Below are positions 41,756 through 51,490 of a DNA stretch of 64,000 nucleotides, one piece after another. Source of the DNA: Gallibacter pasteurianus_A (lineage in GTDB: Bacteria; Bacillota; Clostridia; Peptostreptococcales; Anaerovoracaceae). The DNA lies in assembly GCA_963596005.1 (NCBI GenBank), contig CAVBJF010000001.1, positions 186,001 to 250,000 on the forward strand, in the 5' to 3' direction. The notes below the pieces were generated by a model. The model was not told where the DNA came from, did no database searches, and saw only the letters and a program-made list of their open reading frames with translations. Each line of letters starts with the position of its first letter. The stretch's first letter is position 1. The translations under genes and the position numbers were made by a program.

Positions 41756-44524
41756 ATGGGTTTTAAGGAAAAGATTTTTGGCGATTTAAATGCTAAAGAA
41801 GTAAAAAAAGTAGAAAAAATTGTAGATAAGATAGAGGCATTTGACGAGAGCATGCAAGCCCTTTCGGATGCGGAACTTCAGGCAAAGACTCCGGAGTTTA
41901 AGGAAAGGCTGCAAAACGGCGAAACGCTCGATGATATACTGCCGGAGGCGTTTGCGGTTTGCAGAGAAGCGGCGGCAAGAACGCTGGGGATGAAGCACTT
42001 CAGAGTGCAGCTTATCGGCGGTGTTGTACTGCACCAGGGCAGGATTTCAGAGATGAAGACAGGTGAAGGTAAAACGCTGGTGGCGACACTTCCCGTATAT
42101 CTAAATGCACTTGAAGGCAAGGGAGTGCACGTCGTAACAGTCAACGACTACCTCGCAAAGCGTGACTGCGAATGGATGGGCAAATGCTATAACTTCCTGG
42201 GCCTTTCGGTAGGCTGTGTTGTGCACGGTATTGATTCTGAGGAGCGAAGAGCCGCATATCTGGCAGATATAACATATGGTACAAATAACGAATACGGCTT
42301 TGATTACCTCAGAGACAACATGGTTTTGTATAAAGAGAATATGATGCAAAGAGAACTAAACTATGCGATTGTCGACGAGGTTGACTCTATTTTGGTCGAC
42401 GAGGCGAGGACGCCGCTTATCATTTCCGGTAAAGGCGACAAGTCAACAGATATGTATAAAAGGGCTGACGCATTTGTGAGGACGCTTAAACAAGAAGAGG
42501 ATTATACTATCGAAGAAAAAGATAAGCAGATCATGCTGACTGACGAGGGCGTGCTAAAATGCGAGCAATATTTTGATATTGAAAACTTTGCAGATCCTGA
42601 GCATATGGAGATAAATCATCATGTGATGCAGGCACTCAAAGCGCATTACATCATGAAAAGAGATGTTGATTATATCGTAAAGGACGGCGAGATTATCATA
42701 GTCGACGAATTTACAGGTCGTCTTATGTTTGGAAGAAGATATAGCGACGGACTTCATCAGGCGATAGAGTCAAAGGAGCATGTAAAGATCAAATCGGAGT
42801 CTAAAACACTTGCTACTATTACACTTCAAAACTATTTTAGGATGTACCAAAAGCTTGCGGGCATGACAGGTACAGCAAAAACCGAGGAAGACGAATTTAG
42901 AGATATTTACAACATGGACGTTGTTGTAATACCTACAAATAAGCCGATAGCAAGAATAGACAATAACGACGCCGTATACAGCACAGAGCGTGGGAAGTAT
43001 CATGCGATAGCAGACAGAGTAGAGGCGGCACACAAAAAGGGACAGCCTGTTTTGGTCGGTACCATTTCGATTGAAAACTCAGAGCTGATAGCAGATATGC
43101 TCAAAAAGAGGGGTATCAAGCATTTTAACATCCTAAATGCGAAGAACCACGAAAAAGAGGCGCAGATTGTAGCAGAAGCAGGCCGTGAGGGTGCTATCAC
43201 AATCGCCACAAATATGGCAGGTAGAGGTACCGACATTATACTCGGTGGTAATCCTGAGTTTGAGGCAAAAAAAGAAATGGCAAAGGCTGGATATTCATCT
43301 GACATAATAGCATATGCATCAACATTGATTCCGACTGACGATAAGGAAATACTTGAGGCAAGGGCGGAGTTTACAAAGCTTCACGATAAATTTAAGGAAG
43401 AAAGAAAAGAAGAGCAGGAGAGAGTTCGAGAGGCCGGGGGCCTTTGCATTATCGGTACCGAAAGACACGAGTCGAGACGTATTGACAATCAGCTCAGAGG
43501 TCGTTCGGGTCGTCAGGGAGACCCCGGTGAAACTGTATTTTGCATCTCCATGGAGGACGAACTTTTGAGGCTGTTTGGCGGAGATCGTATGCAGGCTATC
43601 GTGCAAAAGATGGGCTTTGAGGAAGACGAGGCGATAGAAGCTAAGATGATTACACGCTCTATCGAAAATGCCCAGAAAAAGGTTGAGGGCAAAAACTTCG
43701 GTATAAGAAAATATGTATTACAATACGACAACGTCATGAATAAACAAAGGGAGATTATTTATGGCGAGCGTAAAAAGGTACTTTTTGGTGAGGATCTAAA
43801 GGAATACATTGAGCATATGACTCATGAGCTTATAGAAAATTGCGTATTGCCGATAACGGCAGAAAGCAAATTCCCGGAAGAATGGGATTTTGAAACGCTC
43901 ATTAAAAATCTCAAGAGAATATGTGCGAGATTCGATACGATAGATACAAGCAAGGAGCACCTCATAGATATGACAGAGGATAGTCTTCTTGAAGAGATCA
44001 AGCAAAAATTTGCAGAGCTTTATGTCGAAAAAGAAAAAGAAATCGGCGAGGAGCGTATGCGTGAGCTCGAGAGAATGATCCTCATAAGAGTTGTTGACAG
44101 CAAGTGGATGGATCACATCGACGCTATGGATCAGCTCAAGAGCGGTATCGGACTCCGTGGATACGGTCAGCAGGATCCTGCGGCGGCATATGCGCAAGAG
44201 GGCTTTGATATGTTCGAGGAAATGATAGCTTCGATCAAGGAAGATACCGTTAAATTCTGCTTCAATGTTACTATCGCAACAAATACGGAGCGAAAGGAAA
44301 TCATCGGAGCCGGAGAAGAGAAAAAAGAGGATGTTTCCGAGGTGGAAAGAGAAATTATGGCTGAGCAGGCGGCAAGCCAAGGTATGCCGGGCGAAGCCGA
44401 TGTGCCTGAAAGAGAGCCAAAAAAGGAACCTGTCAGACGAGAGCAGCCAAAGGTAGGCCGAAATGATCCTTGTCCATGTGGAAGTGGCAAAAAATACAAG
44501 CATTGTTGCGGCAAAAACGAGTAG
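41756..44524 (+). CDS. secA: Protein translocase motor SecA
   Basis: A 922-residue ATPase that drives preproteins through SecYEG. Walker A MKTGEGKTLVATLP near residue 105, DEVDSILVDEARTPLI, the preprotein-binding region, TNMAGRGTDIILGG, and RSGRQGDPG of the second motor half are visible. The C-terminus has an acidic/Pro linker and the zinc-binding CPCGSGKKYKHCCGKNE used for SecB or phospholipid contact. AAGGTAAG precedes the ATG. Followed 32 bp later by prfB, a common clostridial order. Confidence 0.97.
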   Translation: MGFKEKIFGDLNAKEVKKVEKIVDKIEAFDESMQALSDAELQAKTPEFKERLQNGETLDDILPEAFAVCREAAARTLGMKHFRVQLIGGVVLHQGRISEMKTGEGKTLVATLPVYLNALEGKGVHVVTVNDYLAKRDCEWMGKCYNFLGLSVGCVVHGIDSEERRAAYLADITYGTNNEYGFDYLRDNMVLYKENMMQRELNYAIVDEVDSILVDEARTPLIISGKGDKSTDMYKRADAFVRTLKQEEDYTIEEKDKQIMLTDEGVLKCEQYFDIENFADPEHMEINHHVMQALKAHYIMKRDVDYIVKDGEIIIVDEFTGRLMFGRRYSDGLHQAIESKEHVKIKSESKTLATITLQNYFRMYQKLAGMTGTAKTEEDEFRDIYNMDVVVIPTNKPIARIDNNDAVYSTERGKYHAIADRVEAAHKKGQPVLVGTISIENSELIADMLKKRGIKHFNILNAKNHEKEAQIVAEAGREGAITIATNMAGRGTDIILGGNPEFEAKKEMAKAGYSSDIIAYASTLIPTDDKEILEARAEFTKLHDKFKEERKEEQERVREAGGLCIIGTERHESRRIDNQLRGRSGRQGDPGETVFCISMEDELLRLFGGDRMQAIVQKMGFEEDEAIEAKMITRSIENAQKKVEGKNFGIRKYVLQYDNVMNKQREIIYGERKKVLFGEDLKEYIEHMTHELIENCVLPITAESKFPEEWDFETLIKNLKRICARFDTIDTSKEHLIDMTEDSLLEEIKQKFAELYVEKEKEIGEERMRELERMILIRVVDSKWMDHIDAMDQLKSGIGLRGYGQQDPAAAYAQEGFDMFEEMIASIKEDTVKFCFNVTIATNTERKEIIGAGEEKKEDVSEVEREIMAEQAASQGMPGEADVPEREPKKEPVRREQPKVGRNDPCPCGSGKKYKHCCGKNE

Positions 44525-44556
44525 GCGATGTTATTAGGCAAAAAGGATGTGAAAAT

Positions 44557-45655
44557 ATGATTATACTTGACGAGATAAAGAGCAAATTGCCTGAGTTTGA
44601 AGCAGGTGTAAAAGAGGTAGGTGAGTCCCTTTGACCCGGCAGGGCTAAAGGAAAGGATAGACGAGCTTACAAAACAGACATTAGAAGAAAATTTTTGGAG
44701 CGATGCAGAAAAAGCAGAGGGGATATTAAAAAGCAAAAAGGTTCTTACCGACAAGCTTTCGGATTATGAGAGCCTTACAGCAAAGCTTTCTGATATTGAG
44801 ATCCTGCTGCAGCTCGCAGAAGAAGAAAACGACGAAGAAAGCGCAAGAGAAGCTCTTGAGCTTTCTTCTGATTTTACAAAAAGCCTTGAGAGGATAAAGA
44901 TAAGGACGCTGCTCACAGGAGAATATGATAAAAACAACGCTATACTTTCCATTCATGCGGGCTCGGGCGGTACGGATGCACAGGATTGGGCGGAGATACT
45001 TTTGCGTATGTATATGAGATACGGTGAGCAAAGCGGATATAAGGTGAGGCTCATATATTTGCAGGAGGATACCGAGGGCGGTATAAAGTCGGCGACGCTT
45101 ACGATCGAGGGAGAAAATGCTTACGGCTATCTCAAAAACGAAAAGGGAGTGCATAGGCTTGTGAGGATTTCGCCGTATGATTCGTCGGGCAGGAGGCATA
45201 CTTCCTTTGCCTCAGTTGATGTGATGCCTCAAATAGAGGATGATATATCAGTTGAGATAGATCCTGAGGATTTGAGAATTGACACATTTAGATCCGGTGG
45301 TGCGGGCGGTCAGCATGTAAATAAGACAGACTCGGCTGTGCGTATAACTCATATTCCGACAAATATAGTCGTCTCGTGCCAAAATGAGAGATCTCAGCAT
45401 CAAAACAAGGATATGGCGATGAAAATTTTAAAATCAAAGCTTATGGAGCTTGCAGAGGAGCAGCACAAGGAAAACCTCAAGGAGCTGAAAGGAGATTTTT
45501 CGCAGATTACATGGGGTAGTCAAATTAGGTCGTATGTTTTCCATCCGTATACGATGGTAAAGGACCACAGGACGGGCGCAGAGGTTGGCAATGTCGACAA
45601 GGTGCTTGACGGCGATTTGCAGTATTTTATAGACGAGGAATTGAAAAAGCTGTAA
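44557..45655 (+). CDS. prfB: Peptide chain release factor 2, expressed by programmed +1 frameshift
   Basis: Zero-frame translation from ATG 44557 gives 25 codons ending GESL, then TGA at 44632-44634 in the classic CTT-TGA-C slip site. Shifting +1 onto GAC at 44633 continues through the main 340-residue frame to 45655, 365 residues in all. A purine-rich AGGTGAG lies just ahead of the slip site as the internal ribosome-stalling site. The catalytic GGAGGQHVNKTDSAVRITH and the RF2 body are normal. Release factor 2 reads UGA and UAA, so it regulates itself through its own UGA. Annotators may start it after the shift; the short leader belongs to it. Confidence 0.96.
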
Positions 45656-45669
45656 AAAAGGAGATAAAT

Positions 45670-47853
45670 GTGACGGATATTATAAAAAAGATAGCAACAG
45701 AATTTAAAATTAGACAAGGACAGGTTGAGGCGACTGTAAATCTCATAGACGAGGGAAGCAGTATTCCTTTTATAGCCAGATATAGAAAGGAAGCAACAGG
45801 AGGCCTTGATGATGACATTCTAAGAGAGCTAAGCGACAGACTGACATATTTAAGAGGGCTTGAGAAGCGAAAAGAGGAAGTCATAAATTTGATTGCCGAG
45901 CAGGGTAAGTTGACAGATGAGCTCAAGGCTGAAATATCGGCTGCGGAAGTATTGCAAAGAGTTGAGGATTTATATAAGCCATACAAGCAAAAGAAAGCGA
46001 CAAGGGCTTCAAAGGCAAAGGAAAAGGGCCTTGAGCCTCTTGCTCTTTTGATATTTGCGCAGGAAATAACAGAGGCTGACTGCGAGAATGGCGTGGCGAA
46101 AAAAACAGAGGAAATAGCAACCGAGTATGTCGACAGAGAAAAAGGTGTAAATACAACGAAAGAAGCGATAAGCGGAGCGCTTGATATTATCGCCGAAATG
46201 ATTTCAGATGATGCTAAGGTGATAGAACTGATAAGAGATATGACAAGGGAGCAGGGCGTGATTGCAAGCGAGGCTGTCGACAAGGATGCAAGGTCTGTCT
46301 ATGAGATGTATTACGATTCGAGCGAGCAAATATCAAAAATACCAAATCACAGGATACTTGCGATAAACAGAGGCGAAAAGGAAAAGTTTATAAAGGTAAA
46401 AATACAGGCAGATGCAAAAAGTATGACGGATGCTATCGAGGATGAAGTCATTACAAATAAAAAATCGATATTCACAGACCTTTTAGAGGCGACTGTGGAG
46501 GACGCATACAAAAGACTTATACAACCGACAGTGGAGCGAGAAATGCGAAATATGCTAACAGAAAGAGCAGAAGCAGAGGCGGTAAACGTATTTGCAAAAA
46601 ACACGAAAAAACTCCTCATGACGCCACCTGTTAAGCAGGCAAGGATAATTGCGATAGACCCCGGATATAGGACGGGCTGCAAGGTTGCGGTTCTCGATGA
46701 GACGGGCAGATTGCTTGCATATACGACAATTTATCCGACAAAGCCAAAGGAGGATATCGAGGGTACAAGGCGTGTGCTCGATAAAATCATCGATAAATAC
46801 GATATAAACACAATCGTCATAGGTAACGGCACGGCAGGCAGAGAAACAGAGGAAGTCGTTGCAAGCTATATAAAGGACAGTGGCAGAGATATAAAATATA
46901 CGATTGTAAACGAAGCGGGAGCCTCCGTATATTCGGCGTCAAAGCTTGCGGCAGAAGAATATCCGAACCTTGATGTTACGACAAGAGGAGCGATGTCACT
47001 TGGCAGGAGACTTCAGGATCCGCTTGCGGAGCTTGTGAAAATTCCGATAAAGAGCATAGGTGTGGGGCAATATCAGCACGATATAAATCAGAAAAACCTC
47101 GAAAAAGCACTTGACGATGTCGTCGAGGATTGCGTAAATAGGGTCGGAGTAAATTTGAATACCGCATCGCCGTCACTTCTTGAGCACGTGGCGGGCATAA
47201 ATAGCAGTATTGCAAAAAATATAGTTGCATATCGTGAGGAACACGGCAGATTTAACGAACGAAAGGAGTTAAACAAGGTTGCGAAGCTCGGCCCAAAGGC
47301 ATATGAGCAATGTGCGGGTTTTTTGCGAATCGTAGGCGGTAAAAACCCACTCGACGCGACAGCCGTACATCCTGAATCATATGCTGCAGCGGAAAAACTG
47401 CTTGCAAAAATAAATATAGATAAAGTCCAAATAGCAAAGGGTGGCGACGACAAAATAGAAAAAAAGCTAAAGGAGCAAGGATATTCCATGAAAGAGCTTG
47501 CAAACGAGCTTGAGATAGGCGAATTTACGATAAAGGACATAGTTGCAGAAATCAAAAAGCCGGCAAGAGATCCAAGAGATGAGGCGCCTCAGGTTATCTT
47601 TAGAACCGATGTCAGAGATTTTGACGATTTGACGGAGGGCATGGAGATGATGGGCACTGTCAGAAATGTCGTGGACTTTGGAGCGTTTGTCGACATCGGC
47701 GTTAAAAACGACGGGCTTGTGCACATTTCACAACTCAGCACACAATATGTCAAGCACCCTATGGATGTCGTTTCCGTCGGCGATACGGTCAAGGTCAAGA
47801 TTTTGAGCGTAGATAAAGATAAGCAAAAGGTTTCTCTGACCATGAAAATTTAG
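45670..47853 (+). CDS. tex: Tex-like RNA-binding transcription accessory protein
   Basis: A 727-residue multi-domain nucleic-acid-binding protein: helical N-terminal domain, YqgF/RNase-H-like domain around IAIDPGYRTGCKVAVLDETG (residue ~320), helix-hairpin-helix region with NTASPSLLEHVAGI, and a C-terminal S1 domain (GTVRNVVDFGAFVDIGVKNDG). Start is GTG at 45670 after AAAGGAG; the ATG two bases before is out of frame. Tex is linked to transcription and stress tolerance; its exact function is unsettled. Confidence 0.95.
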   Translation: MTDIIKKIATEFKIRQGQVEATVNLIDEGSSIPFIARYRKEATGGLDDDILRELSDRLTYLRGLEKRKEEVINLIAEQGKLTDELKAEISAAEVLQRVEDLYKPYKQKKATRASKAKEKGLEPLALLIFAQEITEADCENGVAKKTEEIATEYVDREKGVNTTKEAISGALDIIAEMISDDAKVIELIRDMTREQGVIASEAVDKDARSVYEMYYDSSEQISKIPNHRILAINRGEKEKFIKVKIQADAKSMTDAIEDEVITNKKSIFTDLLEATVEDAYKRLIQPTVEREMRNMLTERAEAEAVNVFAKNTKKLLMTPPVKQARIIAIDPGYRTGCKVAVLDETGRLLAYTTIYPTKPKEDIEGTRRVLDKIIDKYDINTIVIGNGTAGRETEEVVASYIKDSGRDIKYTIVNEAGASVYSASKLAAEEYPNLDVTTRGAMSLGRRLQDPLAELVKIPIKSIGVGQYQHDINQKNLEKALDDVVEDCVNRVGVNLNTASPSLLEHVAGINSSIAKNIVAYREEHGRFNERKELNKVAKLGPKAYEQCAGFLRIVGGKNPLDATAVHPESYAAAEKLLAKINIDKVQIAKGGDDKIEKKLKEQGYSMKELANELEIGEFTIKDIVAEIKKPARDPRDEAPQVIFRTDVRDFDDLTEGMEMMGTVRNVVDFGAFVDIGVKNDGLVHISQLSTQYVKHPMDVVSVGDTVKVKILSVDKDKQKVSLTMKI

Positions 47854-47876
47854 TGTGCACTTATTGAGGTAGAGAT

Positions 47877-50800
47877 ATGTTAAAAGTATTTTATGCGGGA
47901 GCAGATATAGACAAATCAAGATTTATATTTGAGAATACGCAAAGTAAAACACTTGTGATAGTTCCGGATCAATTTACATTCCAAATGGAAAGGGATGCTT
48001 TGACATATACAAAAAAAGAGGCGTTGACTGACATACAGGTTTTGTCATTTTCAAGGCTTTGCCATATGGTTATCTCAAAGACGGGTGGCAAAAAAAATGT
48101 TATAAGCTCTGAGGGGAGACAAATGCTACTTACAAAGATCGTCAGGGAAAACAAGGAAAATCTTGAAATCTTTGGGAGCAATGCGACTAACCAGGATTTT
48201 ATATCGTTATTGAACGATTTAGTTTCAGACATGAAACAACACGAGGCCACACCTGAGTTACTTGCCAAAGCCATAGAAGGTATCGATGATGATACTCTGC
48301 TAAAGCGTAAGTTAAAAGAGGTATTGACCGTATTTAAAAGCTACGAGGAATATATGAAAGACAAATATATGGACAACGCCGACTACCTTGACTATTTTAT
48401 AAATAAAATACATGAGGCGGATTTTATAAGCGAAAGCGATATTTGGATACATGGCTTTGATTCCTTTACAGAAAAAAATATGGCTGTTATAAAGAGCCTA
48501 AGTGAGAGTACCAAAAATGTAAATATCGTCTTGACATATAAAGACGGTTTTGAGCTGACAGGGACGCTTATTGCAAAGCTAAAAAGAGAATACAATGCGC
48601 CTGTAATAAAAATAGATGGCAGGTATAAATTAAGAAGGAATGTAAAATACACACTCACAAGGGCGGCAAATACATATAGCGAAGCGACAACAGCTGCGGC
48701 ATATGTGCTTTCACTTGTACGCGATAAGGGATACAGGTATAGCGATATCGCACTTATTTCAAACAAGCTCGCAGACAGCGCACCGCTCTATAAAAGGGTA
48801 TTTGCACAATATGGAGTAAAGCTGTTTGTTGATGAAAAAAGAGATATTTTGACGCATCCCGCAGTGACATGCATGAGGATGCTTTTGCAGACAGCCATTA
48901 AATATTATAGAAAAGACGATGTCATCAGATATCTAAAAACAGGGCTGATCTGTGAGAGCCGCGAAGCTGATATGCTCGAAATATATGCCGAAGAATATGA
49001 TCTTACAGGCAAGGCATGGACGTGCGAGCTAAAAAAAGGGAAAAACAAATACGGCGGTGAAAGGCTGCAAAAGTTAAATGATATAAGAGAGCTTGCAATA
49101 TCGCCGCTTGTAAAATTCGCAGATAGCTTTAAAGAGGCAAAAACAGTGGGGCAGATGACGGCGGCTCTCAAAAAGACGCTAGAAGAGGATATAAGTATCA
49201 ACGAAAAATTAGCTGAGCTTGCAAAATCTCAGGAGGAAGCAGGTAACCTCGAACATGCAAATGAAACGACTCAGGTTTGGGGTAAAATCTGCGAAATATT
49301 GGAGCAGATGAATGCTTTGATAGGAGATGAAGAGGTTTCACAAAAGGAATTTGCAGATATTTTAGAGACAGGCATAAAGGCGATAAAAGTCGGTCTCATA
49401 CCGCCTGCGGTTGACGGCCTTACTATGGGCAGTATGCGTAGGACAAGGCAGGCAAGAGTCAAGGCGCTTGTTGTAGTTGATGCTGTAGACGGAGTCTTGC
49501 CGGCAGAGAGCCTAAACGACGGCATTCTAAACGAGGATGAAAGGGAATTTTTGTCTGCAAACGATATAAGGATTTGCACGCTTGCACGTACGATAGCCTT
49601 AGAAGAAGAAATGGCAATTTACAGGAACCTATCCAATGCGACGGAGCAAATTTATATAAGCTATGCCGCATCGGACGATGAGGGCAAGGCTGTTAACCCT
49701 TCAAACATTTTTACAGAAATAGAAGAAGGTTTAAAATTAAAGCCTAAAAAAGACATCTTTGAAGAAGGCAGGGTTAGCGACCTAATCGGCGGCAGACAAG
49801 CCCGAGAAAGCAACCTTTTATTAGCTGTAAAAAGCGCAAAAAACGGAGCCTGTTTGAGCGAAGAATGGAAGGCGGTATTTTCTTGGTTTGCACAAAATGA
49901 TGATGTCGAAAAACTCGTTGATATCATTTTGTCAAAAATAAGGGTCGAAGATATCACGGCAGATGAAGTCGAATTATTATATAAGAAAAACGGAGGGGTG
50001 TTCAGCTTTAGCCCGACAGAACTCGAAAAGTTCGGAGAATGTCCTTTCCGCCACTTTATGCAGTATGGTATAAGGGCAAAGGAAGAGAGAAAATACCAAG
50101 TTAGCCCGCTTGAAGTCGGTACGGTTTATCATGACTGCATAACGACGGTTTCGAGGGAGCTGTCAAGGGACTTAAAGAAAAACGGACTTACTGTGACCGA
50201 TGAGGCTTCGCCGTGGATGACTGCGAGCCGAGAGCAAATCAATGAGCTTGTTTACGCTACCCTTTTGGAAATATCAAAGGAATACGAGGAAGGCCTTTTG
50301 TCCGGCGACGAAAAGCAGGCGTATAGGGTAGAGAGATTCAGAGGCGTATGTGAGGATTCTATGTGGGCGATAGTAAATCAAGTTCGCGATGGCAAAATCA
50401 AGGAAATCCTTTTTGAGCAACCATTTGGCAAAGATAAAAGGATACCGCCGTTAGAAGTAAAAGCTGCTCTCGTCGAAGGACGAATCGACAGACTCGATAT
50501 TTTGGACGGTGAGTACAGTAAAATTATCGATTACAAGACGGGCAAAAATCAATACGATGAAAAATATGCTAAAAACGGTATGAAATTGCAGCTGTTTATA
50601 TATCTGTTTGCAAGTATGGGCCTAGGGCTTAAGCCGGGCGGTGCTTTTTATATGCAGCTACATGACGCAACGCTAAAGGCAGGAGATATCAAAAAGGGAA
50701 GGGAGTCACTATACAAAGCTGATGGTTTTTTTGTAGATGATGAGAGATTTTTAAAGGCAACAGATCCAAATGGCAGTAGGCTTGAAGGAAATACAAACAG

Positions 50801-51023
50801 AGAGAACAAACATAAGCTCAGTAAAGAGCGGTTTGATGAGCTGCTTTTTGAGATGTCTGAAGTTATAGCAAATATGTCCCAAAAGATAGTAGAGGGGAAG
50901 ATAGAGATAAAACCAAAAAAAGATAGAAAGCCCGGTGGCAAAAATGCCTGTACATATTGTCCATATAGCGGCATATGCAAGTTTGACTCCTCCATTGAAG
51001 AATGCAGGTATACTATGATATAA
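47877..51023 (+). CDS. addB: AddB-type helicase-nuclease subunit
   Basis: A 1048-residue AddB-like subunit of the AddAB double-strand-break repair enzyme. The C-terminal nuclease has GRIDRLDIL and KIIDYKTGKNQYDEKYA, and iron-sulfur cysteines in FGECPFRHF plus CTYCPYSGIC, as in B. subtilis AddB. The N-terminus, where AddB usually carries GRAGSGKS, reads VFYAGADIDKSRF, so the Walker A motif is degraded. No addA follows; the next gene is a small redox-type protein and then acyl-CoA synthetases. The partner must be elsewhere or absent. Near the 3' end TATAAT-like sequences may form a promoter for the next gene. Confidence 0.88.
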   Translation: MLKVFYAGADIDKSRFIFENTQSKTLVIVPDQFTFQMERDALTYTKKEALTDIQVLSFSRLCHMVISKTGGKKNVISSEGRQMLLTKIVRENKENLEIFGSNATNQDFISLLNDLVSDMKQHEATPELLAKAIEGIDDDTLLKRKLKEVLTVFKSYEEYMKDKYMDNADYLDYFINKIHEADFISESDIWIHGFDSFTEKNMAVIKSLSESTKNVNIVLTYKDGFELTGTLIAKLKREYNAPVIKIDGRYKLRRNVKYTLTRAANTYSEATTAAAYVLSLVRDKGYRYSDIALISNKLADSAPLYKRVFAQYGVKLFVDEKRDILTHPAVTCMRMLLQTAIKYYRKDDVIRYLKTGLICESREADMLEIYAEEYDLTGKAWTCELKKGKNKYGGERLQKLNDIRELAISPLVKFADSFKEAKTVGQMTAALKKTLEEDISINEKLAELAKSQEEAGNLEHANETTQVWGKICEILEQMNALIGDEEVSQKEFADILETGIKAIKVGLIPPAVDGLTMGSMRRTRQARVKALVVVDAVDGVLPAESLNDGILNEDEREFLSANDIRICTLARTIALEEEMAIYRNLSNATEQIYISYAASDDEGKAVNPSNIFTEIEEGLKLKPKKDIFEEGRVSDLIGGRQARESNLLLAVKSAKNGACLSEEWKAVFSWFAQNDDVEKLVDIILSKIRVEDITADEVELLYKKNGGVFSFSPTELEKFGECPFRHFMQYGIRAKEERKYQVSPLEVGTVYHDCITTVSRELSRDLKKNGLTVTDEASPWMTASREQINELVYATLLEISKEYEEGLLSGDEKQAYRVERFRGVCEDSMWAIVNQVRDGKIKEILFEQPFGKDKRIPPLEVKAALVEGRIDRLDILDGEYSKIIDYKTGKNQYDEKYAKNGMKLQLFIYLFASMGLGLKPGGAFYMQLHDATLKAGDIKKGRESLYKADGFFVDDERFLKATDPNGSRLEGNTNRENKHKLSKERFDELLFEMSEVIANMSQKIVEGKIEIKPKKDRKPGGKNACTYCPYSGICKFDSSIEECRYTMI

Positions 51024-51049
51024 TTATAATTTAGCGGGAGGTAGATAAA

Positions 51050-51466
51050 ATGGAACTGCAAAACAGATTGCAAATTGCAACGGAAAAGAGAAAAAAAGGC
51101 TATAACTGTGCACAAAGCGTGCTTTGCCCTTTTGCGGACAGATATGGCATAAGCGAAGAGATACTCCTAAAAATAAGCGAAGGCTTTGGCGGCGGTATAG
51201 CAGGAAGCAAGGGAACTTGTGGAGCAGTAACTGCGATGGTTATGCTCGTAGGACTCGAAAATGCCGACGGCAATGTGCAAAGGCCCGCAACCAAACAACA
51301 GACATATAAAATAGCAAAGGCTCTTATGGATCAATTTGAAGAAAAAAATGGTTCGATAATTTGCAGGGAGCTAAAAGGCATTGAAACGGGCGAAATCCTG
51401 AGGTCGTGTGACGGCTGTATAAATGACGCGATAGAGATATTTTGCAAATATATCGACGAAAAATAA
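51050..51466 (+). CDS. C_GCAxxG_C_C family protein
   Basis: A 138-residue protein with the conserved cysteine pattern of this family: GYNCAQSVLCPFADRYG, GGGIAGSKGTCGAVTA, IICRELKG and RSCDGCINDA. The family is thought to bind a redox cofactor or metal; the biochemical function is not established. GCGGGAGG precedes the ATG. It may be cotranscribed with the acyl-CoA synthetase 24 bp downstream. Confidence 0.9.
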   Translation: MELQNRLQIATEKRKKGYNCAQSVLCPFADRYGISEEILLKISEGFGGGIAGSKGTCGAVTAMVMLVGLENADGNVQRPATKQQTYKIAKALMDQFEEKNGSIICRELKGIETGEILRSCDGCINDAIEIFCKYIDEK

Positions 51467-51490
51467 AGTAAAAAATCAAAAGAGAAGATT

